From assembly GCA_023426345.1 (NCBI GenBank), contig JAFAAX010000048.1, forward strand, positions 1 through 15,944: a stretch of DNA of 15,944 nt, written 5' to 3'. The notes under the pieces were generated by a model. That model saw nothing but the letters and a program-made list of their open reading frames with translations, did no database searches and was not told the origin of the DNA. Below are positions 1-6,458 of the stretch, piece after piece. Both the position numbers and the translations under genes were made by a program. Origin of the DNA: Actinomycetes bacterium (GTDB lineage: Bacteria > Actinomycetota > Actinomycetes > Actinomycetales > Actinomycetaceae). The number at the start of each line of letters is the position of its first letter. Within the stretch, counting starts at the first letter, position 1.

Positions 1-102
1 AACGGGATCATCGAGCTGCACCGCCGCCTCGCCCGCGGCTTCCGCAACCGCGACAACTACCGGCTCCGCATGCTCCTCGCCGCCGGCGGACTCACCCCAT
101 GA
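1..102 (+). CDS. ISL3-family transposase, C-terminal 33 residues (5' end outside window)
   Basis: The reading frame is open from the first base and stops at TGA 100-102. It ends NGIIELHRRLARGFRNRDNY and then LRMLLAAGGLTP, which reads like the C-terminus of DDE transposases of the ISL3 family, where a helix of the form RRxARGxRNxxNYRxRMLL is usual. The catalytic residues lie outside the window, so activity cannot be judged. The stop codon falls 24 bp before a sequence that looks like the element's terminal inverted repeat, as expected for the 3' end of an intact ISL3 transposase gene. The family is inferred from motif memory plus the matching IS end. Confidence 0.75.
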   Translation, partial: NGIIELHRRLARGFRNRDNYRLRMLLAAGGLTP

Positions 103-126
103 CCCCCACCGAATGTCCGAAGAGCC
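1..126 (+). mobile_element. Right end of an ISL3-family insertion sequence, inserted in mcrC
   Basis: Behind the transposase stop, the reverse complement of 100-126 reads GGCTCTTCGGACATTCGG followed by TGGGGGTCA. ISL3-family terminal repeats characteristically begin GGCTCTT, so I place the outer edge of the element at 126. Directly outside it the McrC frame begins. ISL3 elements usually duplicate 8 bp of target, which would make 127-134 (CCTGATCC) the direct repeat. The matching copy and the left inverted repeat lie outside the window, so the duplication is not proven. Confidence 0.7.
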
Positions 127-863
127 CCTGATCCGGACCCCGTTTCGATCACCGACACGTCCGCCAGCTGCACGCGCAGCCGTTGCAGCGCCGTGCGTGT
201 GCGCGCCGAGACCCCTGGCAGGCGCAGGGCGCGCAGGACCGCGGCCAGGAGGATCCGGTTCTCCGCGATGTCGACGGAGTGGTCGTCGAAGCGGACCTCG
301 AGCGGCAACCCCACGCCGAACCGGCGAATCTGGTCAGCTTCCCTCAACCGCCCGCGCAGGACCGGCAGGCTCTCATCGACGGTGAGGTAGCCCTTGAGGA
401 CTCCCCGGTCCAGGGCGCGCGCCGCGAGCACCGCCAGCGTGTGGGCCAGTGCTTCCGGCAGGTCCGCGTCCTCCTCCAGGGAGACCAGGTCCTCGCGCCA
501 GAACTCAGGTCGACGGGCGTAGCCCATCAGGAACACCAGTCGGGCGATGGGAATCTTCGGGGCGATGCGCACCTCGATGTCGCAGGCCCCGCCGCCCGCC
601 CCGGTACCACCGGCGGCCCGGACGCCGACCCCGGTCCCACCCGTAGCCCTTGCCGAGGCCTCTGCCCCGGCCCCGCCCGCGCCGTCGCACCGCACCTGGA
701 ACGCCCCCACCCGGGTCCCCGGCGCAACCATCCACTCACCATCCACGCCGGTCGGCGCCACCGACAGCGCGTCGGAGGCGGCCAACGCCCGCGCCTGACC
801 CGCGGTGAGCGACAGACGGCGCGGCGGGTCGCCCTCGTCAAGGGAAAGAACGAGCGCGCTCAC
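127..863 (-). pseudogene. mcrC: McrC-type restriction subunit, 3' part cut off by the IS
   Basis: About 245 codons of a McrC-like protein start at GTG 863 and run down to the IS edge. Recognisable McrC features are the N-terminal strand-rich domain, with CDIEVRIAPKIPIARLVFLM at about residues 93-113, then LDRGVLKGYLTVDESLPVLR and LREADQIRRF, and the conserved DHSVDIAENRILLAAV stretch. In McrBC systems McrC supplies the nuclease that McrB's GTPase drives, cutting DNA with modified cytosines. The catalytic PD-(D/E)xK region normally lies in the C-terminal half of a protein of roughly 350-450 residues and is missing here. The open frame continues about 23 codons into IS sequence before a stop, so a fusion protein could be made but would lack the nuclease. 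Residues 61-92 are a Gly/Ala/Thr low-complexity insert. The preceding mcrB stop is only 6 bp away, typical of coupled mcrBC. Confidence 0.75.
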
Positions 864-869
864 CCCGGC

Positions 870-1020
870 TCAGCTCCGCGACCGGACGGCGGCGCGGATG
901 ACGTCGAGCCCGTATGTGCCCGGGACGTCGAGGCCCTCGCCGAAGTGGTGCTCCTCCAGCAGCGGGAGGATCGCCGTTGGGGTGGCCCTGCTGCGTGGGA
1001 CGTTCCCTCCCCGATGGATG
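870..1020 (-). pseudogene. Remnant of mcrB (C-terminal ~45 codons)
   Basis: Directly upstream of mcrC a minus-strand frame ends ATPTAILPLLEEHHFGEG, then LDVPGTYGLDVIRAAVRSRS, with TGA at 872-870. The ILPLLEE-HxFGEG pattern resembles the tail of McrB-type AAA+ GTPases, where a 'PLLEEYFY'-like helix closes the protein. The position, 6 bp before the mcrC start, is where mcrB's end belongs. No GTPase motifs exist upstream: the frame soon enters the end of an unrelated DUF4143 ATPase gene (stop at 1037), so at least nine tenths of mcrB is gone. The upper boundary is uncertain because the frame stays open into the neighbour; I placed it where similarity seems to fade. Identity rests on a short tail and on gene order. 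Confidence 0.5.
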
Positions 1021-1036
1021 GGCGCGGTGAGGGGAG

Positions 1037-2323
1037 TCAAGGCTCCAGGGCGTGCAGAGGCGCAGTGATCGTGCCGTCGTCCGTGACCATCGTGGGCCCG
1101 GTGCCGGTGACGATCAGGCGGAAGGAAGGCTCACCCGCGGCGCCCACATCGATCTGGCTGAGGGCCGTGGCCAGGGAACGGGCCCCCGGCCCGGCCTGTC
1201 GGCCGCCGAGTTTGACCTCCACCGCGGCCCAACGCCCGTCGGGCAGGAGGAGAATCGCGTCGATCTCGTGTCCTGATGAGTCGCGGTAGTGGCGGATCTC
1301 GACCTCCAGCGGTGAGGCGAGGACGGCGAGGTCGTGAATGACCGCGCTCTCGAAGAGGGAGCCCAGGAGCGAAAGGTCCGTGCGCAGCTGCGTGGGACCC
1401 GCTCCAAGGGCTGCGGCTGCAAGGGCGGGGTCGGCGAGGTGGAACTTGGGGGCCATGCGGAACCGGGCCCGCGACCGCAGCTTCGGGGTCCAGGGGAGCT
1501 GGGCCTCGACGACGAAGAGGCGTTGGAGCAGCTGGACGTACGTACTGATGGTCTCCGCGGTGATCGCCGGGGCGATGGCCCGGACGTCGGAGGCCAGCGT
1601 GGCGTAGGTGACGTCGGAGGCGGACGACCTGGCCAGCGCGCTGATCAGGCGGCGGATGACCGCTGGTTCGTGGCGGATCCCCGCGATCCGTCGGATGTCG
1701 GCACGCGCGATGTCGTCGATGTAGCCGCGCAATCTGGCGGCCGACTGGTCGGGCGACAGAGCCGTCATGGCCGGGAAGCCTGGGCGGAGCAGGTGATCGA
1801 CGACGGTGCGGAGATCCTCAGTGCCGTCAAGACGGGTCTCGGGTATCGAACCGTCGAACAGCGCGGACAGACTGACGCCTCCGCGCGAGTCGTCGAGCTT
1901 CTCGAACCACGACATGGTCCGTTCGCGGAGGTGAAGGAAGCGTCCGGCGCCGGTGTGCCGGGTCTCGTCATCGGCGGGGACGGCGGATCCGGTGAGGATG
2001 AACTGGCCAGTGGCCGTGGCAATGTCGACGGCCCTTCGCACGCCGTTCCAGAGTTCGGGAGCGACCTGCCACTCGTCGAGAAGCCGCGGCCGCGCGCCGT
2101 CGAGCAGGGTGTTCGGGGAGATGTCGATGATCTGCTGGGAAAGGGGGTCGTCGACGAAGGCGTACGAGGCCGCGGCGTTCATGGCTGTCATCGTCTTGCC
2201 ACAGGCGCGAGCACCCTCAATGACGACGGCCCCCGAGGCGCTCAGAGCCCGCTGGAGCGCGACGTCGATGACGCGGGGACGGTACGCGTGTCCGAGTTCC
2301 ACGGCGGTGTCCATGTTCGGCAT
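1037..2323 (-). CDS. AAA_14 ATPase with DUF4143 domain (wHTH plus nuclease-like C-terminus)
   Basis: The protein has 428 residues. It shows Walker A GARACGKT at 37-44, Walker B LLDEWQ at 81-86, a sensor-like FILTGSA at 108-114 and an arginine-containing RHTGAGR at 122-128. This is the order of AAA_14 ATPases of the DUF4143 group. A winged-helix-like stretch follows at about 220-285 (TYATLASDV, ITAETISTYVQLL). The C-terminal part has E325, D355 and E369-V-K371 in EIDAILLL and WAAVEVKLG, a PD-(D/E)xK-like arrangement. These proteins are common in actinobacterial and Bifidobacterium accessory regions; their role is unknown and mobility or defence has been suggested. ATG 2323 and ATG 2314 are both possible. 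A TACGAT hexamer ends 7 nt before 2314, which would suit a leaderless start there. The gene ends against the mcrB tail, and a 23-bp repeat array lies 19 bp before its start. Confidence 0.85.
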   Translation of the reverse strand: MPNMDTAVELGHAYRPRVIDVALQRALSASGAVVIEGARACGKTMTAMNAAASYAFVDDPLSQQIIDISPNTLLDGARPRLLDEWQVAPELWNGVRRAVDIATATGQFILTGSAVPADDETRHTGAGRFLHLRERTMSWFEKLDDSRGGVSLSALFDGSIPETRLDGTEDLRTVVDHLLRPGFPAMTALSPDQSAARLRGYIDDIARADIRRIAGIRHEPAVIRRLISALARSSASDVTYATLASDVRAIAPAITAETISTYVQLLQRLFVVEAQLPWTPKLRSRARFRMAPKFHLADPALAAAALGAGPTQLRTDLSLLGSLFESAVIHDLAVLASPLEVEIRHYRDSSGHEIDAILLLPDGRWAAVEVKLGGRQAGPGARSLATALSQIDVGAAGEPSFRLIVTGTGPTMVTDDGTITAPLHALEP

Positions 2324-2342
2324 CGTAGCTGGTCCAGGCGGG

Positions 2343-2430
2343 TAGGACGAGGATTGCAGACTCTCTAGGGTGAGGATTGCAGACTTTCTAGGACGAGGAT
2401 TGCAGACTCTCTAGGGTGAGGATTGCAGAC
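2343..2430. repeat. Tandem 23-bp direct repeats, about 3.8 copies
   Basis: Units begin at 2351, 2374, 2397 and 2420, a strict 23-bp period. The core is GGATTGCAGACTYTCTAGG, followed by four bases that alternate GTGA, ACGA, GTGA. A partial tail (TAGGACGA, 2343-2350) precedes the first unit, and the last unit stops after GGATTGCAGAC. The array is AT-richer than its surroundings and contains three TCTAG sites. It lies just upstream of the DUF4143 ATPase start. There are no unique spacers, so it is not a CRISPR. Operator, partition-like iteron and element-boundary roles are all possible. Confidence 0.9.
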
Positions 2431-2745
2431 GACGCGGTCGGAGGCAGGGAGGTTCTGTGACCGCAGCCCCGTCCGGACCAGCTGCCCTCGTCGATGGCGG
2501 GATTGGGGAAGTGCCTCCTCGCTCGACCGGCTGTTGCGGCCCCCGGACACGCCCGTGAGGACTCCTGAGCGCGCGTCCCTCACATCGTCGTGTCCTGGTT
2601 CGTGAGACTCGGTGACCGTCGCCGACGACGACACGGGACGGTGTCGGACGCCGACCCGCGGGGCACCCCCTCCCGGGAGGGTGAATTCCGTGAGGGGGCG
2701 GCCTCGTCAATGAGGGAGAAGAGACGGAAGAGCGCGACGATGCGA
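2431..2745. other. 315-bp stretch without a recognisable gene
   Basis: The frames across this stretch are Arg/Pro/Ser-rich translations without family resemblance or a plausible ribosome site. It may be decayed DNA between the repeat array and the lipocalin gene. It contains small hairpins, CGACAC/GTGTCG at 2629-2646 and a GC palindrome at 2668-2681. I looked on both strands for the missing mcrB N-terminal part and saw none. Confidence 0.5.
2663..2683 (-). terminator. GC-rich palindrome downstream of the lipocalin gene, possible terminator
   Basis: CCCTCCCGGGAGGG at 2668-2681 is a perfect 14-bp palindrome. It extends to a CACCC/GGGTG stem at 2664-2683 if two extra C bases bulge. It lies about 65 bp past the stop of the lipocalin-like gene. 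No T-tract follows, so an intrinsic terminator is only a guess; such hairpins are common at actinobacterial gene ends. Confidence 0.3.
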
Positions 2746-3756
2746 CTACCCGCGTCGGGAGAATGCCAGGCGTACGTCCATGTGGTCGTTGCGCGCCCCG
2801 GGAAGCAGCTCGACGAAGGCGCGTCCAACCAGCTCCCCGTCCGGGCGTTGGACGTCGGCCAGGAGTTCGTAGAAGAAGACGTTGTACATGCCGTCGGTGG
2901 CGGGGGTGAGGACGTAGTCCTCACCCGGCGAGCCTGCTTCGCCGGGAATGTGTACATCCCAGCCCTGGGAGAAGCGATATCCCGTCGACGACTCGGTGAG
3001 GAACCCGCGGGGCGTGATCTCGAAGTCGTTGACGCGCCGGGACTGCCCGCCGGGGGCGATCGAGGTGCCGTCACGCAGCCCGGTCTGCGGGAACGAGAAC
3101 AGCATGAGTTCGCTGTCGTCGAAGAACCGCAAGGAGAACCACTCCCAGTTCGTCCGGACATCCGTCGGGGTGAAGGGGCCGCCCTGCCGGTCGAACCACA
3201 CCTGCCCGTGCACGCGCCTCCGCTGTCCGTCGAGGTCGAGCAGCCCGGCCGCCAAGAGGTGCGTGAACGAGTAGTAGTAGGTGACCTGGCGGGGGTCGTT
3301 GGCGATCCCCATCTGCAGGACGCCGTTGTCGCAGTGCCACACGGGCGGCTTGGTCGCGGACATATGGAGCTTGAGCTCGAAGTCGGAGTCGCGGATGCCC
3401 AGCCGCATGTCGCCCATCGACGAGCGCTCGTTGGGCCGGTACTCGACGTGGGCGCGGTCGCCGAAGGTCGTCTCCTTGGCGGTCGCCGTGATGCCGTGGC
3501 CGAGGAATGCGGGCTGCTGGCCGTAGAAGTGACGGCTCGACTCCAAGTCCGTCAACGAGGTGAGCAGCAGGTGGAAGGGCACGCCCAGGATCCGGATGCT
3601 CGCGATCGTGAACTGGAAGGCGTACTGGCGTTCCTCCTCATCGGTGAGGAACCCGGTGCAGTACCACCACTCGTTGTCGCCGGGGTGGGTGAGGAACTCG
3701 TCTTCGAAGCTGCGGGGCGGGATGCCTGTTCCCGTGGTCTGGTCGATGCGGCCCAT
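2746..3756 (-). CDS. Lipocalin-like protein of the CrtC/AttH (hydroxyneurosporene-synthase-like) family
   Basis: The protein has 336 residues with no signal peptide or membrane segment. The N-terminal HPGDNEWWYCTGFL (24-37) matches the 'NEWWYxxGxL' opening of the CrtC/AttH lipocalin-like fold. Later family hallmarks are YYYSFTHLLAAGLLDLDG (160-177), VHGQVWFDRQGGPF (182-195), which corresponds to the usual GxAWxDxxxG, and NWEWFSLRFFDDSELMLF (203-220). The family includes carotenoid 1,2-hydratase and AttH-like proteins, and more distant members that hydrate or isomerise lipophilic substrates. No carotenoid genes are nearby, so carotenoid hydration cannot be claimed. The gene is monocistronic with its own promoter (3792-3820) and follows lacI after 157 bp. 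No strong Shine-Dalgarno precedes ATG 3756. The fold assignment is firm; the substrate is unknown. Confidence 0.8.
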   Translation of the reverse strand: MGRIDQTTGTGIPPRSFEDEFLTHPGDNEWWYCTGFLTDEEERQYAFQFTIASIRILGVPFHLLLTSLTDLESSRHFYGQQPAFLGHGITATAKETTFGDRAHVEYRPNERSSMGDMRLGIRDSDFELKLHMSATKPPVWHCDNGVLQMGIANDPRQVTYYYSFTHLLAAGLLDLDGQRRRVHGQVWFDRQGGPFTPTDVRTNWEWFSLRFFDDSELMLFSFPQTGLRDGTSIAPGGQSRRVNDFEITPRGFLTESSTGYRFSQGWDVHIPGEAGSPGEDYVLTPATDGMYNVFFYELLADVQRPDGELVGRAFVELLPGARNDHMDVRLAFSRRG

Positions 3757-3791
3757 GATGTCGCTCGTTCGTCGTCGGTCCGTTGTCCTTC

Positions 3792-3820
3792 AGTATTCCG
3801 CCGATCGACGAGGCCTGCAA
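3792..3820 (-). promoter_or_regulatory. Sigma70-type promoter of the lipocalin-like gene
   Basis: Reading the minus strand, TTGCAG (3820-3815) is followed after exactly 17 bp by AATACT (3797-3792), good -35 and -10 matches. The start of transcription would be near 3785, giving a leader of about 30 nt before ATG 3756. Confidence 0.6.
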
Positions 3821-3826
3821 GGAGCT

Positions 3827-3868
3827 GGGGATCGCAGGGGCCGCGGGCGTCGCGGCGCTCAGATCCCC
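3827..3868 (-). terminator. Two-part hairpin after lacI, possible terminator
   Basis: GGGGATC (3827-3833) pairs perfectly with GATCCCC (3862-3868). Inside, CCGCG (3841-3845) pairs with CGCGG (3851-3855) across a 5-nt loop. The structure lies 46-87 nt beyond the lacI stop and ends just before the -35 of the next gene's promoter, where a terminator would insulate the two. No U-tract follows. Confidence 0.4.
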
Positions 3869-3913
3869 GGCCGCGTCGGGCGGTCCGGACGACTCACCCC
3901 GCGCAAGGAGGCG

Positions 3914-4936
3914 TCAGGCGTCGGCGCCGCCGCCCGTGCTCTCCCGCACCACCAGCCGATGGGGGGCCACGATCTCCTCGGGCTCGACTGAGGGGTCCTC
4001 GATCCGCTGGACCAGCTGGTGGATGGCCTTGGCGGCGGCGAAGGACATGTCCAAGGCGATCGTGGACAGCGAGGGGCGGGAGTAGCGGCCCTCCTGGATG
4101 TTGTCGATCCCGATGACGGCGATGTCCTCGGGCACGCGCAGCCCCGCGTCGAAGACCGCGCGCATGGCGCCGATGGCCAACAGGTCCGAGAAGCAGAAGA
4201 TCGCATCGGGGCGGGGATCCAACGCGAGCAGCGCCTGGGCCGCGGCGTAGCCCTCGGGGCGGGAGTAGCTGGAGGTGGACAGCAGGTAGCCGTCGCGCGC
4301 GCGCAGGCCGGCCGCCTCCAGGGCGTCCGCGTATCCGAGGGCGCGCATCCGCGGCGTCTCGAACTCCGTGTCCGGCTGGACGCCGATGGCGGCGATGGTG
4401 GTGCGCCCGATCCCCACCAGGTGGGCGACGGCGTCGACGGCGGCCCGGCGGTTGTCGATGGCGACGTGGTCGAAGTGCCCGCCTGCCCGGTTCTCTCCCA
4501 GCAGCACCACGGGCGTGCGCATGGACGCGCGCATCTCCTGGAGCTCGGCCTCGGTGACGGAGGAGGCGAAGATCAGCCCGTCCACCAGCACGGAGGGGTC
4601 CTGTCCGGTGAGCAGCTGCCGCTCGCGCTCCGGTTCGTTGCCGGTCTGGTCGATGGCGACGCGGTACCCGTAGGCCGCGGCGGCGTCGATGACCGCCGCG
4701 GCGAGTTCGCTGAAGTAGGGCTGGTTGATCTCGGGGACGACCAGGGACAGCACGCCGGACCGTCCGGTGCGCAGCGCCCGCGCGACGGGGTTGGGGTGGT
4801 AGTCGAGCTCCTCGATGGCGGTCTGCACGCGCGCCCGCATGCGGGCGCTGACATGCTCGTACCCGCCCAACACGTTGGAGACGGTGCGCACCGAGACCTG
4901 GGCGCGGTCCGCGACGTCGCGAAGTGTCGTTGCCAT
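3914..4936 (-). CDS. LacI-family transcriptional repressor of the adjacent glycan-uptake operon
   Basis: The protein has 340 residues, standard for LacI regulators. The helix-turn-helix is at residues 4-24 (TLRDVADRAQVSVRTVSNVL), with V16-R17 where LacI has its operator-contacting Tyr-Gln. The hinge helix NPVARALRTGRS spans 49-60. The remainder is a periplasmic-binding-protein-like sensor domain, with VLSLVVPEINQPYFSEL, then VLLGENRAGGHFDHVAIDNR and PDAIFCFSDLLAIGAMRA. It is divergent from the binding-protein operon with only 79 bp between starts. Two inverted LacI-type sites in that gap make autoregulation and operon control likely, with the imported sugar or a product as inducer. A TAGGAT hexamer 6 nt before ATG 4936 suggests a leaderless message, although AGGA 7 nt upstream could also act as a ribosome site. 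Confidence 0.92.
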   Translation of the reverse strand: MATTLRDVADRAQVSVRTVSNVLGGYEHVSARMRARVQTAIEELDYHPNPVARALRTGRSGVLSLVVPEINQPYFSELAAAVIDAAAAYGYRVAIDQTGNEPERERQLLTGQDPSVLVDGLIFASSVTEAELQEMRASMRTPVVLLGENRAGGHFDHVAIDNRRAAVDAVAHLVGIGRTTIAAIGVQPDTEFETPRMRALGYADALEAAGLRARDGYLLSTSSYSRPEGYAAAQALLALDPRPDAIFCFSDLLAIGAMRAVFDAGLRVPEDIAVIGIDNIQEGRYSRPSLSTIALDMSFAAAKAIHQLVQRIEDPSVEPEEIVAPHRLVVRESTGGGADA

Positions 4937-4942
4937 GCGCCG

Positions 4943-4948
4943 ATCCTA
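4943..4948 (-). promoter_or_regulatory. Putative -10 of the lacI promoter
   Basis: On the minus strand TAGGAT (4948-4943) is followed by CGGCGC and then the lacI ATG. This spacing would put transcription start at or next to the A of ATG. No convincing -35 is seen at 16-18 bp upstream, where the left operator arm lies. Confidence 0.4.
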
Positions 4949-4952
4949 CCTG

Positions 4953-4968
4953 TTTGCCAACGTGTGCA
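4953..4968 (+). promoter_or_regulatory. LacI-type operator, left arm
   Basis: TTTGCCAACGTGTGCA is itself an imperfect palindrome around a central CG: TGCCAAC on one side, GTGTGCA on the other, five of seven positions matching. It covers the -35 hexamer of the binding-protein operon and lies directly upstream of the lacI -10. It is the exact reverse complement of the site at 4982-4997. Confidence 0.75.
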
Positions 4969-4982
4969 GGCCGTGCTAACTT
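4954..4982 (+). promoter_or_regulatory. Promoter of the sugar-uptake operon
   Basis: TTGCCA (4954-4959) is followed after 17 bp by TAACTT (4977-4982). The left operator arm covers the -35. The right arm begins at the last base of the -10 and extends over the expected start site near 4989. Both positions suit repression by blocking RNA polymerase. Confidence 0.6.
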
Positions 4983-4997
4983 GCACACGTTGGCAAA
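4982..4997 (+). promoter_or_regulatory. LacI-type operator, right arm
   Basis: TGCACACGTTGGCAAA is a perfect 16-bp inverted copy of 4953-4968, with 13 bp between the two. The operator centres are 27 bp apart. The site begins at the end of the -10 and ends 7 bp before the AAGGAG ribosome site of the binding-protein gene. Confidence 0.75.
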
Positions 4998-5015
4998 TCT
5001 CACGAAGGAGTGGCC

Positions 5016-6431
5016 ATGAACCACAGGAAGCACCCCATGCGGCGAACGGCCGCCGCGTCGGCCGTCGTCGCCGCGACGGCCCTGGCGCTGTCGGCCTGCG
5101 GGCCCGACATCACCTCGGGATCCCCGGCATCGGGCGACCAGTCGGGCAGCGGGCAGTCCGGCGTCGCATCTGGAGCGGCCGACGTCCTGGAGGCGCCCGA
5201 CACCTCCGACCCCGCCGCCCTGACGGGCGACATCACGATCTGGGACCGCTCGGGCGACCTGTTCCAGGTCTTCGACGGGGTCATCGACGACTTCAACCAG
5301 AAGTACCCGAACATCACGGTCCACCATGAGGCCGTCGACATCGACTCCAAACTGCAGAACACGCTGATCACCGGCACGGACGTGCCCGACGGCGTGTTCC
5401 TGGACGACGCCATGGTCAGCGGCTACGCCGACTACCTGTGGGACGTCTCCGACGTGCTGGCGCCCTACGCCTCCGACATCGCGCCCCAGAAGCTCGACGC
5501 GACGACGGTGGACGGGCACACCTACGGCATCCCCTACGACCTGGACCCGGGCCTGCTGTTCTACAACGAGTCGGCCCTGAGCGACGCCGGGATCGACGCC
5601 ACCCAGATCCAGACCTATGACGATCTCCTCGACGCCGCCCGCGCCTACAAGGCGGCCAAGCCGGACTCCGGTCCCATCCACCTGGAGCAGGGCGCCTTCT
5701 TGGGGCAGCTCCAGCTGGAGATGTACGCCAGCCAGTTCGGCACGTCCATCGGCGCCGAGGACGGGTCCGTGCGCCTGGACTCCGACGCCTACCGCCAGAT
5801 CCTGGGCTTCCTGGACACGGCGAGTTCGGAGGGGCTGGGCACGCGCGCCGAGTACCTCAACCAGACCGACGTCGCTGAGATGGAGAACGGCAACGAGGTC
5901 TTCTACCCGTGGTCGATCTGGTTCGATTTCGCCCCCCAGCAGCTGCTCACCCAGACGGGCGGCGACTGGCGCGCCATGGAGCTGCCCGCCTGGACCGAGG
6001 GCGGCGCCCGCTCCGGCGCGATGGGCGGATCCTCCTTCGTCCTGCCCAAGGAGGGGAAGAACTCCCAGCTGGCGGCCGTGTTCTACGAGTTCCTCATGTA
6101 CGACCAGGCCGGCTACACCGCGGTGTGGGGACCCAACGACATCTACCCCGACGGCCTCAACACCTCCATCCCCGCCTACCTGCCGGCCGCCGATCCGGAC
6201 ACGCCGCTGTTCCAGACCGCGGACCTGCTGGGAGGCCAGGACCTCTGGAAGATCGCCACGGCGGCAGGCGCGGAGATCCCCGGCGGCTCCTCCATCCCCT
6301 GGTGGTGGAACAGCTCGGTGGACTACCTGGGCAACAACGTCCAGAAGATGCTGGACGGCCAGATGAGCCCCGACGACGTCATCACCCAGTCGACCGCGGA
6401 CATCCAGACCAACCTCATCGACCGCCACTGA
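5016..6431 (+). CDS. ABC transporter sugar-binding lipoprotein (family 1 solute-binding protein)
   Basis: The protein has 471 residues from ATG 5016, chosen because AAGGAG (5005-5010) lies 5 nt upstream. A GTG at 5010 overlaps that ribosome site and is less likely. The N-terminus is a lipoprotein signal: RR at 9-10, a hydrophobic alanine-rich core, and lipobox LSAC with Cys28. A Gly/Ser/Asp linker follows to about residue 57. The mature part looks like a MalE/UgpB-type carbohydrate-binding protein, with GDITIWDRSGDLFQVFDGVI, FNQKYPNITVHHEAVDIDSK, a DGVFLDD segment, and YGIPYDLDPGLLFYNESAL, the usual 'Gxpyxxdxxxlyyn' signature. It should sit lipid-anchored on the outer face of the membrane and deliver an oligosaccharide or glycoside to the two permeases encoded next. 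The real ligand cannot be read from sequence. Confidence 0.93.
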   Translation: MNHRKHPMRRTAAASAVVAATALALSACGPDITSGSPASGDQSGSGQSGVASGAADVLEAPDTSDPAALTGDITIWDRSGDLFQVFDGVIDDFNQKYPNITVHHEAVDIDSKLQNTLITGTDVPDGVFLDDAMVSGYADYLWDVSDVLAPYASDIAPQKLDATTVDGHTYGIPYDLDPGLLFYNESALSDAGIDATQIQTYDDLLDAARAYKAAKPDSGPIHLEQGAFLGQLQLEMYASQFGTSIGAEDGSVRLDSDAYRQILGFLDTASSEGLGTRAEYLNQTDVAEMENGNEVFYPWSIWFDFAPQQLLTQTGGDWRAMELPAWTEGGARSGAMGGSSFVLPKEGKNSQLAAVFYEFLMYDQAGYTAVWGPNDIYPDGLNTSIPAYLPAADPDTPLFQTADLLGGQDLWKIATAAGAEIPGGSSIPWWWNSSVDYLGNNVQKMLDGQMSPDDVITQSTADIQTNLIDRH

Positions 6432-6458
6432 TCGACCACTGACCGAGTCGAGCACTCC

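Noticed and set aside
2343..2430. Repeat array as a CRISPR
   Set aside because: Units follow each other directly with a 23-bp period and only four variable bases; there are no unique spacers and no cas genes.
2365..2710. Minus-strand frames of 89-99 codons running into the repeat array
   Set aside because: Composition is Arg/Pro/Ser-rich, there is no ribosome site or family resemblance, and the 23-bp period would break any repeat-encoded peptide frame.
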